Shown in pieces: positions 1-7,548 of a stretch of 64,000 bases of DNA. Source of the stretch: an uncultured Bacteroidota bacterium (GTDB lineage Bacteria > Bacteroidota > Bacteroidia > Bacteroidales > P3); assembly GCA_902777005.1 (NCBI GenBank), contig CACYSB010000009.1, positions 20,376 to 84,375 of the forward strand, in the 5' to 3' direction. Positions within the stretch are counted from its first letter, which is position 1. Each line of letters starts with the position of its first letter. Below the pieces are notes generated by a model. The model was given only the letters and a program-made list of their open reading frames with translations. It was not told the DNA's origin and did no database searches. A program made the position numbers and the translations under genes.

Positions 1-277
1 CCAAGGCTCCACACACTTCAACCCCGTAGACTTGGTGTGCTGCACGAAGAACTACCGCGGCCGCTACTTCGACCTACGCCAGTATGTCGATCCACAGACA
101 GGCTTCATCAGCAAAAAGACCAAGGGCGCAGTCACTCTGAAATCGCAAGAGCTCCCGGGCCTTTGGAACGGCGCCATGGCCGACTGGATAACACTCTTCG
201 TCGAGGTACCGGTGGAGACCTTCAACCCCGTGAAGACCGTCAACGACCTGCTCCGCAAAGAACACAGAGAAAACTAA
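1..277 (+). CDS. C-terminal end of a DUF4301 family protein (5' end outside window)
   Basis: An open frame enters from the left edge (frame starting at base 2) and stops with TAA at 275-277, so only about 91 residues are visible. The fragment contains the phrases STHFNPVDLVC, PQTGFIS, LPGLWNGAMADW and VEVPVETFNPVKTVNDLLR. I recognise these as the conserved tail of the Bacteroidetes DUF4301 family, large cytoplasmic proteins thought to resemble nucleotidyltransferases; their biochemical role is not established. lemA starts 13 bases downstream, so the two may be co-transcribed. The family call is from memory of the motif. The direction and the partial state are certain. Confidence 0.7.
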   Translation, partial: QGSTHFNPVDLVCCTKNYRGRYFDLRQYVDPQTGFISKKTKGAVTLKSQELPGLWNGAMADWITLFVEVPVETFNPVKTVNDLLRKEHREN

Positions 278-290
278 ATAGATAAATATT

Positions 291-890
291 ATGAAAAAGG
301 GAACAATCATCATTATCGCCATTGTGGCCCTCGTGGCCATATTAGTCATGTGGGGCATCCGCGTGAACAACAAACTCGTCACCGCTGACGAAAACGTGCA
401 GAAAGCATGGGCTCAGGTGGAGAACGTCTACAAGCGCCGCGCCGACCTGATACCGCAGCTGGTAGCCACCGTTCAGGGTGCCGCAAACTTCGAGAAAGGT
501 ACACTCACCGAGGTTATACAGGCCCGTGCCGGTATCGACAACGCTAAAGTTGACCCCACACAGCTCACCGAAGAGCAGGTGGCTGCCTACCAAAAAGCTC
601 AGGACAACCTCGGCAAAGCTCTGGCCAACACCATCAAGGTGACCGTGGAGCGCTACCCCGAGCTCACCGCCACACAGGGCTTCCGCGACCTGCAGGTGCA
701 GCTTGAAGGCACAGAGAACCGCATCACCGTGGAACGTGGCAAGTTCAACGAGGCTGTACAGGGTTACAACACCATGCTGCGCCGCTTCCCGAACAGCATC
801 ATCGCCGGCATCTGCGGCTTCGACAAGAAGGGCTACTTCACCGCCCCCGAGGGCAGCGACGAGCCTGTGCAGGTGGAATTCAACTTCTAA
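291..890 (+). CDS. lemA: LemA family protein
   Basis: A 199-residue protein with one N-terminal membrane segment (residues about 4-22, IIIIAIVALVAILVMWGI) followed by a long helical domain. It shows the LemA signature NVQKAWAQVENVYKRRADLIPQL and, near the end, VQGYNTMLRRFPNSIIAG, the usual LemA NxxxxxFPxxLxA element. Length is normal for the family. LemA proteins are membrane-anchored with the helical bundle outside the inner membrane, and their exact function is unsettled. The TPM-domain gene starts 9 bases after the stop. LemA and TPM (YgcG-like) genes are frequently paired in bacteria, which supports both calls and suggests a shared envelope role. The start has an AT-rich leader and no Shine-Dalgarno, as usual for Bacteroidetes. 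Confidence 0.93.
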   Translation: MKKGTIIIIAIVALVAILVMWGIRVNNKLVTADENVQKAWAQVENVYKRRADLIPQLVATVQGAANFEKGTLTEVIQARAGIDNAKVDPTQLTEEQVAAYQKAQDNLGKALANTIKVTVERYPELTATQGFRDLQVQLEGTENRITVERGKFNEAVQGYNTMLRRFPNSIIAGICGFDKKGYFTAPEGSDEPVQVEFNF

Positions 891-899
891 AGACCTATC

Positions 900-1673
900 A
901 TGAAAAAAGGGCTGATCGCCATATTACTGCTGTTGTGTAGCCTGTGCGTTCATGCCGAATGGCTGCCCGAAAAAAGCAACCGGCTTGTTAACGACTATTC
1001 AGGTATACTGACCGCAGCGCAAGTATCGACGCTGGAGCAAAGGCTCGTTGCCTTCAACGACAGCACATCGAACCAGGTGCTGATAGTCATAACCCCGACT
1101 ATAGAGGGCGATGACGAGGACGCTGCCGCACAGCGCATCGGACAGGCCTGGGGCGTGGGGCAGGAGGAGTTCAACAACGGTGTAGTGATACTCATCAAAA
1201 GCAAGACCCCTGAGGAGAACTGGGGCGCTGTGGCCATAGCAACTGGATACGGCGTCGAGGGTGCCCTCCCCGACCTCTTCTGCAAGCGCATCATTGACAA
1301 CCAAATGCTCGGCGCGCTGGGCGACGGCGAATACTACAGAGCCCTGACGAAGGCCCTTGACGTGATATTGCCCGTGCTGGCAGGTGAATATAGCTATGCC
1401 CAGTACAACAAAGACCGTAAACGACGCGGCGCTATAGCCGCCTTAATAGCGGTTGCCTTCATGGTGCTCGTCATTGTCCTCGTGGCACGCTACGCCAAGA
1501 AGCACCCCGACCAGTGGAACAACCACGGTACAGGTACCGGCGGCGGAATGTTTTTCGGCGGTCCGGTTGGTGGCACATGGCGCGGCGGCTTCTCGTCCGG
1601 CGGCGGTTTCGGTGGCTTTGGGGGCTTCGGAGGCGGCAGTTTCGGAGGAGGAGGAGCATCGGGTAGATTCTAA
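900..1673 (+). CDS. TPM-domain (YgcG-like) membrane protein with Gly-rich tail
   Basis: A 257-residue protein with a signal peptide (cleavage likely after VHA at residue 19) and a TPM domain at about 20-150, recognised by LVNDYSGILTAAQVSTLEQRL and the VILIKSKTPEENWGAVAIATGYGVEGALPD-type core (VAIATGYGVEGALPD is the part I recognise). A single membrane helix follows at about 178-197 (AALIAVAFMVLVIVLVA). The tail from about 213 is almost entirely Gly, Phe and Ser (GGFGGFGGFGGGSFGGGG). TPM domains sit in the periplasm or outside the membrane and are linked to envelope quality control and to phosphatase-like activity in some homologues. Glycine-rich tails are typical of this family. It is probably co-transcribed with lemA. 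Confidence 0.9.
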   Translation: MKKGLIAILLLLCSLCVHAEWLPEKSNRLVNDYSGILTAAQVSTLEQRLVAFNDSTSNQVLIVITPTIEGDDEDAAAQRIGQAWGVGQEEFNNGVVILIKSKTPEENWGAVAIATGYGVEGALPDLFCKRIIDNQMLGALGDGEYYRALTKALDVILPVLAGEYSYAQYNKDRKRRGAIAALIAVAFMVLVIVLVARYAKKHPDQWNNHGTGTGGGMFFGGPVGGTWRGGFSSGGGFGGFGGFGGGSFGGGGASGRF

Positions 1674-1680
1674 AAAATAA

Positions 1681-1712
1681 TTTTGCCAGTTTAAAAAATG
1701 TTAGTATCTTTG
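1681..1712 (+). promoter_or_regulatory. Bacteroidetes-type promoter of the 45-codon gene
   Basis: A TTTTG box at 1681-1685 is followed by a 19-bp spacer and TATCTTTG at 1705-1712, an exact match to the -7 consensus TAnnTTTG. The predicted transcription start is near 1720, leaving a leader of about 67 nt before the ATG at 1787. This is one of the best promoters in the window and shows that the small gene is transcribed on its own. Confidence 0.8.
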
Positions 1713-1786
1713 CCGAGCATTTCTGTTGCAGGCTATTGCAATTAGAAACTGACATTCAGGAATATAAACAATAAAAAGTATACACC

Positions 1787-1924
1787 ATGGGTATCAATGC
1801 TAACAAAAAGGTGAAGAGAAGACAGGTCCGCATCAACGGCAACAAGAACTCCACAAACAATTGGGGTATCACCGCCGCCGGCTGGAATGCTGTGCACAAG
1901 GCTATCATCAACGCCGAAGACTAA
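1787..1924 (+). CDS. Small basic 45-residue protein of unknown function
   Basis: This short gene encodes 45 residues beginning MGINANKKVKRRQVRINGN and ending AVHKAIINAED. I do not recognise a named family. It is strongly basic in the first half (KKVKRRQVR), Asn-rich in the middle, and carries a Trp-centred second half (NNWGITAAGWNAVHK) that looks like a short helix-forming segment. There is no signal peptide or membrane helix. It is reported because it sits exactly between a consensus promoter (1681-1712) and a strong intrinsic terminator (1946-1970), so it forms a complete monocistronic unit. Codon use resembles the neighbours. Nucleic-acid binding is plausible from the charge, but this is inference only. 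Confidence 0.72.
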   Translation: MGINANKKVKRRQVRINGNKNSTNNWGITAAGWNAVHKAIINAED

Positions 1925-1945
1925 TCACTTCACACAGAACAGTTG

Positions 1946-1970
1946 AGGCCGCATTTTTGCGGCCTTTTTT
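1946..1970 (+). terminator. Intrinsic terminator after the 45-codon gene
   Basis: An 8-bp perfect stem (AGGCCGCA / TGCGGCCT) with a four-T loop is followed by a run of six Ts. It lies 22 bases after the stop codon of the small gene and ends 6 bases before the start of the Nudix gene. Confidence 0.88.
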
Positions 1971-1975
1971 GTACC

Positions 1976-2476
1976 ATGAAACAGACGACACTGTGCTATA
2001 TCGACAACGGTGACAGTTACCTGATGCTTCACCGCGTGAAGAAGGAGAACGACGCCAGCCACGGCAAGTGGATTGGTGTGGGTGGCAAATGTGAGGCCGA
2101 CGAAAGTCCCGACGAGTGTATGCTACGCGAGGTTAAGGAGGAGACGGGGTTGGAAATCACCGAGTGGCGCTACAGGGGCATCGTCACATTCATCTCCGAC
2201 ACGTGGCCCAACGAGTACATGCACCTCTTCACCGCCACCCAATGGCGTGGTGAGCCAGACATGAGCATCAACGACGAAGGTGAGCTGGCCTGGATTAAGA
2301 AAGCCGACCTGCCCGTCCTTCCCGGCGTCGGCAACTCCTCTATCACATTGTGGGAAGGCGATAAGATATTCCTTCGCCTGCTCCTCGACAAAAACACTCC
2401 TTTCTTCAGCCTAAAACTAGTCTACGAGCAGGACGAGATGATATCCGCCACCATCAACGGGAAGGCTCTCTGTTAG
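1976..2476 (+). CDS. Nudix hydrolase (MutT / 8-oxo-dGTP diphosphatase type)
   Basis: A 166-residue Nudix protein. The Nudix box is intact at about residues 37-59: G-KCEADE-SPDECML-REVKEETGL, which fits Gx5Ex7REUxEExGU. Nudix enzymes hydrolyse nucleoside diphosphates linked to another group, and this size and N-terminus (TTLCYIDNGDSYLMLHR) resemble 8-oxo-dGTP or related NTP diphosphatases in the cytoplasm. An ATG at 1976 was chosen; an upstream in-frame extension would read through the terminator stem at 1946-1970. The start is only 6 bases after that terminator's T-run, so the mRNA must come from read-through or from an unseen promoter inside the preceding gene. Substrate specificity cannot be read from the sequence. 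Confidence 0.9.
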   Translation: MKQTTLCYIDNGDSYLMLHRVKKENDASHGKWIGVGGKCEADESPDECMLREVKEETGLEITEWRYRGIVTFISDTWPNEYMHLFTATQWRGEPDMSINDEGELAWIKKADLPVLPGVGNSSITLWEGDKIFLRLLLDKNTPFFSLKLVYEQDEMISATINGKALC

Positions 2477-2578
2477 GAGAATATTGTTAAATCTTGAGAA
2501 AGCCACAGCGAAGAAGTGAACTGAGAATCAGACTTTCACTACTACGGCGCAAGGTATTATTGTCTTTTTTTTTCAAAT

Positions 2579-2612
2579 ATTGCTATTAGTTAGCAAAAAT
2601 GTTGTATCTTTG
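2579..2612 (+). promoter_or_regulatory. Promoter upstream of the DUF6266-like gene
   Basis: ATTG at 2579-2582 and TATCTTTG at 2605-2612 are spaced by 22 bp. The -7 box matches the Bacteroidetes consensus exactly, while the -33 box and spacing are slightly off. The predicted transcript would carry the 11-bp repeat array in its leader. Confidence 0.65.
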
Positions 2613-2715
2613 CAAAAACGATTGGTGATACACCCATTAGTTGGCAATTCATTTTTTTACCGGTTATTTGTTTGTGACAAGGTAAGAGGCAGAGAGATAG
2701 ACGAAGCGAAAAAGA

Positions 2716-2759
2716 ACCGAAACCGGACCGAAATCAAACCGAGACTCAACCGAAAGATA
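2716..2759 (+). repeat. Four-unit 11-bp direct repeat (ACCGAnnnnnn) in the leader of a DUF6266-like gene
   Basis: Four consecutive 11-bp units begin at 2716, 2727, 2738 and 2749: ACCGAAACCGG, ACCGAAATCAA, ACCGAGACTCA and ACCGAAAGATA. Only the first five bases are conserved, so the period is more conserved than the sequence. A further CG in the same phase occurs at 2707. CpG steps are therefore at 2707, 2718, 2729, 2740 and 2751. Confidence 0.85.
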
Positions 2760-2824
2760 TGGCCTGGCATAGTAGCACCATAGTCTTGTCACAGGCTTGT
2801 AATATTCAATGAAACAGGAGAATT

Positions 2825-3556
2825 ATGGCACGGGTTACAAATGACATCATTAACATTAGTGGACATTTGGGCGATTGGACTTTTTATAGTCGAAATGGAG
2901 TGAAGTTTGCTAGACCGAGACATATCCAGCAGCCGAGGAGGCTGAGCCGCAGTCAGCTGGCGCAGCGTGAACAGCTGGCGCACAACAATGCGGTATGGAG
3001 AGTGCTGAAATCGGCCAAAGAGGTGCATTTCGAGGGCGGTGCAGGACCATATTACCGCTTCATGTCGGTAAATACTGTGGCGCCGCCGGTGTACCTGACC
3101 AAACAACAAATCACGCACGATTTTACGCTTTTGTTGCCGGAAACCGTAGTCAGCGACGGGCCGTTGCGCCCTTTATCTTACCGACTTGGTGAGCTGGAAG
3201 GAATGCCGTCGCTGCTGACAGACCTCTCCGTCAAGGATGCCGTGAAGGGCCGGCTGCTATTGTATACATTGCATCAGGTTTTCTTGATACATCAACAAGA
3301 TGAGGACGATATGCCACGATTGAAGGTTGAGATGGAAGAGGTGGATTCTACCGCAATCACTGAGGTTGACGGCTGTGTGGCATTGAAGGATGAGCGTCTC
3401 GCCGACTCTATGGCAGGCTTCGCGTTGGTGCATGTAGTTGACGGTCATGTGGCCCAACAGCGTATTGTGACCAACTGCAACTATTACGAGTGGTTCACCT
3501 CCGAGGAGGCGCTGCAGGAAGCGGCGAAAAGCTACGGTGGGCTGACAGGTCAATAG
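2825..3556 (+). CDS. DUF6266-like protein
   Basis: A 243-residue protein without signal peptide or membrane helix. It begins MARVTNDIINISGHLGDWTFYSRNGVKFARPRH and continues with LSRSQLAQREQLAHNNAVWRVLK and LLLPETVVSDGPLRPL. The gene at 56862 has the same plan in the same order (MAR, GxLGxxxxYxxxG, QxxxRxxF, SKGxL), so the two are distant paralogues. I place both in or near the Bacteroidetes DUF6266 family, whose function is unknown; some members lie near phage or structural genes. The resemblance here is weaker than for the 56862 copy. It has its own promoter and an unusual repeat-bearing leader. The start at 2825 follows a purine-rich run (ACAGGAGAATT). Confidence 0.6.
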   Translation: MARVTNDIINISGHLGDWTFYSRNGVKFARPRHIQQPRRLSRSQLAQREQLAHNNAVWRVLKSAKEVHFEGGAGPYYRFMSVNTVAPPVYLTKQQITHDFTLLLPETVVSDGPLRPLSYRLGELEGMPSLLTDLSVKDAVKGRLLLYTLHQVFLIHQQDEDDMPRLKVEMEEVDSTAITEVDGCVALKDERLADSMAGFALVHVVDGHVAQQRIVTNCNYYEWFTSEEALQEAAKSYGGLTGQ

Positions 3557-3566
3557 GATCTTATAA

Positions 3567-3596
3567 TTTGGTTATTTGAGTTTTTTTGTACTTTTG
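3567..3596 (+). promoter_or_regulatory. Promoter of the AraC-type regulator gene
   Basis: TTTG at 3567-3570, an 18-bp spacer and TACTTTTG at 3589-3596 match the Bacteroidetes -33/-7 pattern. The start codon is 23 bases after the -7 box, so the leader is very short (roughly 15 nt). Confidence 0.8.
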
Positions 3597-3618
3597 CAAA
3601 CTGAAAACGACTTTTAAT

Positions 3619-5232
3619 ATGAAATATAAGATACTGATTATATGTGTACTGTTGGCTCTTGTGGGTTGCACGGGAAGTCACAAGCCTGATGATAAGCCCG
3701 AGTGGTTGGTTCAGGCGGACGAGGACTACAAGCTGGCAGTGGATTATGATGGGCAGTGGCAGGTGAAGCTGGCGGAGATGTACTATCGCAAGGCATACGA
3801 GACATTGAAGAAGGCCAATGAGGATGGATTGTTTCCACCGGCCGATGACCAATCGTATAGTTGGTTTCTCTATGGCGATGCAGGCTATCGCTATGCCGTG
3901 ATGCTCTATCGGCGGGGCGACACCGAGGGGGCGATAGCACTGATGAGCGACATTCTGGCCCACGACATCCGCGATGTTGAACGGTCGGCCCTTCTCCAGC
4001 TGATGGGCGAATGCCAACTGCTTCTCAAGCAGCATGATGCAGCGCGGGAAAGCTATTCCAAAGCCTTCGAGGCGAGGGAGCGCTGGCACCAAGATGGCAA
4101 GATTGATGGTCATTTCAATATGATGGTGGTTTGTTTCGCCATCTATAATTCCTTCATGGAGTACGGCGAATACGACGAGGCCGCCAAGTGGCTGGAACGG
4201 ATGGAGAAGGAGCTTACTGTTTACGAGCAAAGGTCCGATGCCTCGCCAAGAATCATTGAGGAGTACAGGGGGTATGTGGCCATGAACCATGCACGGCTGC
4301 TTCTGGCCACGGGTCATGCCCGCGAGGCCAACGCCGTCTACAACGCCATCCCCGCCGGCCGCATCTTCACCCCCTTGAGCATCACCTGGGCGGCCATCTG
4401 GCTGTCGGAAGCCGGACGCTACGGCGAGGCGGCAGACATGTATGCCCGCCTCGACACCACCTATGCCAGTGCGGGAAATGTCACGATGACCTTTGACAAG
4501 ATAAGCGAGTGTCTGGCACCGCGTTACATAGCCAACCTCAAGGCGGGACGCACGCAGGAGGCTTTGTCTATCGGATCCGACATGGCTGGTGCCATCGACT
4601 CGGCCCTCGCCTGGCAGAAGCGCAACGATGCCGCTGAACTGTCGGTCATATACCAGACCCACAAGAAGGAGCTTGCACTGGAGGAGTCGAGGACGAAATC
4701 CACTATCTATCTGATCATTGCCATCGGTGCATTGTTGCTACTTTTGCTAACGGGCTATATACTATGGGTTGTGCGCCGCGACAACCGCCTTCTGACCGAG
4801 AAGAACAGAGTCCTCTATGAACAGATACGGCAGCGTGAGCAAGCCGAGACCGAAGAGCGCGAGCGGCAGCAGGCGCAACCCACCGAGACCCTCAGCCAAA
4901 GCCAGCAGCTCTACAATCATCTGCTTGAGTTAATGGAAGACCCCGCCGTGTATACCGATGCCGAGTGCAACCGCGACACACTTGCACGTCTCGTCGGCAC
5001 CAACTATAAATATGTCTCCGACGCTCTGCATGAGTGCGCCGACCTGACGCCCGCCGACTTCATCAACCAGTACCGTATCCGCTATGCCGCACGACTACTT
5101 GTCACCACTGACGAGCCTGTGGGACTTATCATCGAACAGTGTGGAATCACTAATCGAAGTACGTTCGCACGCCTTTTCCACGACTATTATTCAATGTCGC
5201 CTACCGAATTTAGACACGCTGCGAAAGGGTGA
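3619..5232 (+). CDS. Membrane-anchored TPR protein with C-terminal AraC-type DNA-binding domain
   Basis: This 537-residue protein has three parts. A lipoprotein-like signal (MKYKILIICVLLALVGCTGS) is followed by an external region of TPR-like helices (about 25-350, for example MYYRKAYETLKKANEDGLF). A single membrane helix (about 365-385, IYLIIAIGALLLLLLTGYIL) is followed by a charged coiled-coil linker. The last ~105 residues form an AraC/XylS helix-turn-helix pair (RDTLARLVGTNYKYVSDAL and GLIIEQCGITNRSTFARLF). The plan resembles hybrid regulators in which an outside sensor controls an inside DNA-binding domain without a kinase. The start at 3619 was chosen because the upstream in-frame extension overlaps the -7 box. 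Its likely targets are the adjacent 5334 and 5515 genes, but that is inference from position. A Cys after the signal together with a later membrane helix is unusual. Confidence 0.85.
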   Translation: MKYKILIICVLLALVGCTGSHKPDDKPEWLVQADEDYKLAVDYDGQWQVKLAEMYYRKAYETLKKANEDGLFPPADDQSYSWFLYGDAGYRYAVMLYRRGDTEGAIALMSDILAHDIRDVERSALLQLMGECQLLLKQHDAARESYSKAFEARERWHQDGKIDGHFNMMVVCFAIYNSFMEYGEYDEAAKWLERMEKELTVYEQRSDASPRIIEEYRGYVAMNHARLLLATGHAREANAVYNAIPAGRIFTPLSITWAAIWLSEAGRYGEAADMYARLDTTYASAGNVTMTFDKISECLAPRYIANLKAGRTQEALSIGSDMAGAIDSALAWQKRNDAAELSVIYQTHKKELALEESRTKSTIYLIIAIGALLLLLLTGYILWVVRRDNRLLTEKNRVLYEQIRQREQAETEERERQQAQPTETLSQSQQLYNHLLELMEDPAVYTDAECNRDTLARLVGTNYKYVSDALHECADLTPADFINQYRIRYAARLLVTTDEPVGLIIEQCGITNRSTFARLFHDYYSMSPTEFRHAAKG

Positions 5233-5274
5233 TATACAGTCTTTTGCAAATATGATACAAAGATTTGCATCAAT

Positions 5275-5307
5275 GGGAAACGCCTTTCGGAGTTTCCCTT
5301 TATTTTT
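5275..5307 (+). terminator. Hairpin with T-tract after the AraC-type regulator
   Basis: GGGAAAC (5275-5281) pairs with GTTTCCC (5292-5298), with a short inner CC/GG pairing, followed by a T-rich tract (TTTATTTTTG). It lies about 40 bases after the regulator's stop codon. The tract also contains TATTTTTG (5301-5308), which fits a -7 box, so the site may serve both as terminator and as promoter for the following small gene; no good -33 box was seen. Confidence 0.6.
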
Positions 5308-5333
5308 GCATCCGATTTAAAAGGAATAAAAAA

Positions 5334-5510
5334 ATGAATGGCATTACCTTCATCCTCACAGTGGCATTGGCTGCCGCTTTCGTCCTCCTGGTCGTTGGGC
5401 TGGTGGTGGTTATTATATATTATAGGTGTCGTCTCAAGGACAGCCACCGCACGCTGGCGCGGTTCATAAAGGAAAATATTCTGCTGAATGAAGAAAACAA
5501 AAATAAATAA
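5334..5510 (+). CDS. Small single-span membrane protein, unknown function
   Basis: A 58-residue protein: MNGITFILTVALAAAFVLLV begins a long hydrophobic helix (about residues 4-28), followed by YYRCRLKDSHRTLARFIKENILLNEENKNK, a basic then acidic cytoplasmic tail that could form a coiled coil. I do not recognise a family. The start was taken at 5334 rather than upstream because the upstream extension reads through the hairpin at 5275-5298. It ends 4 bases before the BspA-like gene at 5515 and is probably co-transcribed with it. A tail of this kind may interact with the membrane-anchored regulator next door, but nothing in the sequence proves that. Confidence 0.55.
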   Translation: MNGITFILTVALAAAFVLLVVGLVVVIIYYRCRLKDSHRTLARFIKENILLNEENKNK

Positions 5511-5514
5511 CACA

Positions 5515-7443
5515 ATGAAGAAAGTAATACTAACATTGGCCATCTTCGCGATGGCGGCGCTGGGCGCAAAGGCCCAGGATTCGGTTTTCAGCTATACCCA
5601 TCAGGGCACAACGCTGTATTATATCGTTGATTCGACTGGCGACGCCACCGTGGTGGCACCGCTGTACCCCAACCTGCACTACAACGCTGACAGCACCGTT
5701 ATCGAGACGTGGTGGGGCTACAGCAAGCCGCAGGGTGCGGTGACGGTGCCCGACTCGGTGCCTTTCCTCGGTACCAACCATGCTGTGACCAAGGTGGGCA
5801 ACAGCGCCTTCCGGCGCTGCGACTCCGTGACGGCCATCACCCTGCCTGCCACCGTCGCCACCCTCGGCCGTCACTGCTTCCGTCAATGCACCCGACTGGC
5901 CTCCATCAATATCCCGCAAGGCGTCACCTCGATAGGTAATTCTGCTTTCTCTGACTGCATCGGCTTGACTTCCGTCACCATTCCAAATAGCGTCACCTCC
6001 ATCGACGAATGGGCTTTCTGCTGGTGCTATAGCCTCACCTCCGTCACCATCCACGAAGGTGTTACCGAAATTCCCTACTGCTGCTTCTATTACGACAGCC
6101 TGCTCACTGAGGTCAACCTGCCGACGAGCCTCGTCACTATTGGCAAATATTCTTTCGCCAAATGCAAGAGTCTGCAGACGCTAACCTTCCCCAATGGTCT
6201 TAGCGTGATAGATAAAAATGCTTTCGACTACTGCACCAGTCTTCATTCGATAACCCTTCCCAGCAGTCTGAACACCCTGGGCATCGCCGCTTTCGGCTAT
6301 TGCGAAGCGCTTGAGCAGATAAGCATCCCCGGCGGCGTGGGCACCATCAGCGAGTGGGCCTTCAACAACTGCCACAGCCTGCAAAGCGTCACCCTCGGCG
6401 AGGGCGTGGAGACGATAGGCTACGCCGCCTTCCGCGAATGCGGCAGTCTCACCAGCATCAACTACCCCTCCTCGCTGCGAGTGATTGATGGCCACGCCTT
6501 CCAGTACGATACGCTCCTCGCCACCCCGCTCAACCTCCCCGAGGGGTTCCAGACGATAGGCTCTGTGGCCTTTGGCGACTGTAACGGTATCCTCTCCATC
6601 AGCCTGCCGGGAAGCATGGACTCTATTTCATCGTATGTGTTCTTTGGCTGCAAGGGGGTGCAGACCGTCACCCTCGCCGAGGGCATCAGGAAAATAGGCA
6701 ACGAAACTTTCTACGGCTGCGACCATCTGCGCCATATCGATTTGCCCGCGACGCTCGAAGAGGTCGGGGAAGAGGCCTTTGCGTGGTGTGCTGCGCTCGA
6801 CACGCTCCTCTTCCCACCAAACACGCATCGTTTGGGTTATGGTGCCTTAGCCAAGTGCGAGAACCTCAAGGTACTCCAGCTGCCCGAAGGGTTAGAGAAG
6901 GTGGATTCCTTGCTCCTTTACAGTACCGGCATAGAGACCCTCGTTGTGCCGCCGCACGTCACCCGCATCGAGTACGCGGCCTTTGCCGACTGCCAATATC
7001 TCCATAAGTTGCAGATGCCCGCCACCGTCACCTATCTCGGCGACAGCCTCTTCGTCGATGGCACGCCGCTCGACACGCTCGTCCTCGGCAGCGAGGTGCC
7101 GCCGTCCTTGGGCAACGTTGTCTTCCAGCATTACAACACCCTCCTTATCGTTCCCTGCGGCTCGGCCGCGGCCTACCGCTCCCATTCCGTTTGGGGCCGC
7201 TTCGCCAATATTGAGGAGAACTGCAACGGCATTGACGACTTGGAGGTTATGGGTTATAGGTTATGGGTTATGGACGGCCGCATCGTGGTCGAGGGTGCCG
7301 AAGGCGAGACGGTAAACGTCTATGACATCACTGGCCGCCTCACTCAAACATTCAAGCATTCAAGCAATCAAGCGATCCACAACGGAGTCTACCTCGTCAA
7401 AGTCGGCGACCGCCCGGCAAAGAAAGTAGTCATCATCAAATAA
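5515..7443 (+). CDS. BspA-like leucine-rich-repeat surface protein with T9SS sorting domain
   Basis: This 642-residue secreted protein has a signal peptide (MKKVILTLAIFAMAALGAKA), then a short module (FSYTHQGTTLYYIVDSTGDA). About twenty LRR_5/BspA repeats follow, each of the form IGxxAFxxCxxLxxIxLPxxVxx (for example VGNSAFRRCDSVTAITLP). After them comes the closing element LLIVPCGSAAAYRSHSVWGRF. The last ~75 residues form a T9SS type A sorting domain ending GVYLVKVGDRPAKKVVIIK, so the product is likely exported through the T9SS and attached at the surface. BspA-like repeats mediate adhesion to host proteins or other bacteria in studied species. The start at 5515 gives a proper signal peptide. 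A 4 x 7-nt array (7245-7272) and a 4 x 8-nt array (7344-7375) lie inside the sorting-domain coding region. Confidence 0.93.
   Translation: MKKVILTLAIFAMAALGAKAQDSVFSYTHQGTTLYYIVDSTGDATVVAPLYPNLHYNADSTVIETWWGYSKPQGAVTVPDSVPFLGTNHAVTKVGNSAFRRCDSVTAITLPATVATLGRHCFRQCTRLASINIPQGVTSIGNSAFSDCIGLTSVTIPNSVTSIDEWAFCWCYSLTSVTIHEGVTEIPYCCFYYDSLLTEVNLPTSLVTIGKYSFAKCKSLQTLTFPNGLSVIDKNAFDYCTSLHSITLPSSLNTLGIAAFGYCEALEQISIPGGVGTISEWAFNNCHSLQSVTLGEGVETIGYAAFRECGSLTSINYPSSLRVIDGHAFQYDTLLATPLNLPEGFQTIGSVAFGDCNGILSISLPGSMDSISSYVFFGCKGVQTVTLAEGIRKIGNETFYGCDHLRHIDLPATLEEVGEEAFAWCAALDTLLFPPNTHRLGYGALAKCENLKVLQLPEGLEKVDSLLLYSTGIETLVVPPHVTRIEYAAFADCQYLHKLQMPATVTYLGDSLFVDGTPLDTLVLGSEVPPSLGNVVFQHYNTLLIVPCGSAAAYRSHSVWGRFANIEENCNGIDDLEVMGYRLWVMDGRIVVEGAEGETVNVYDITGRLTQTFKHSSNQAIHNGVYLVKVGDRPAKKVVIIK
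7245..7272 (+). repeat. 4 x 7-nt array (GGTTATR) inside a T9SS sorting domain
   Basis: Four tandem heptamers, GGTTATG, GGTTATA, GGTTATG and GGTTATG, encode part of EVMGYRLWVMDGR at the start of the sorting domain. The same array occurs at the same protein position in the genes at 8147 and 13794. Confidence 0.92.
7344..7375 (+). repeat. 4 x 8-nt array (TCAARCAT) inside a T9SS sorting domain
   Basis: Four 8-nt units, TCAAACAT, TCAAGCAT, TCAAGCAA and TCAAGCGA, encode the TFKHSSNQAI stretch. A decayed version is visible in the same place of the gene at 13794 (TFKHSSNKTI). Confidence 0.82.
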
Positions 7444-7463
7444 CACAACAATGGAAGAAATGA

Positions 7464-7479
7464 ATCGACCACGGTCGAT
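7464..7479. other. Short perfect inverted repeat in an intergenic gap
   Basis: ATCGACC and GGTCGAT are separated by AC in the 105-bp gap between the BspA-like gene and the lipoprotein gene at 7549. It could be an operator or a small RNA hairpin. There is no T-tract, so it is not a typical terminator. Confidence 0.35.
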
Positions 7480-7548
7480 GCCAAAAACGACCCTATGCAT
7501 ACAATACCGAAACTGAATACATCCAATTGAATAAACAAACCGAAAAAA

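Larger units (their letters stand above)
2477..2824. other. 348-bp gene-free stretch: promoter, long leader and 11-bp repeat array
   Basis: This stretch holds a consensus promoter (2579-2612), then a leader of about 200 nt to the DUF6266-like gene at 2825. The leader contains an 11-bp periodic array (2707-2759) and the motif TAGCACCATAGTCTTG at 2773-2788, which recurs with one change upstream of the second DUF6266-like gene. No convincing open reading frame was seen in it. Confidence 0.7.

Noticed and set aside
5488..5514. Start of the first BspA-like protein nine codons upstream
   Set aside because: It would put charged residues before the signal peptide and overlap the 5334 gene. The ATG at 5515 gives a proper signal.
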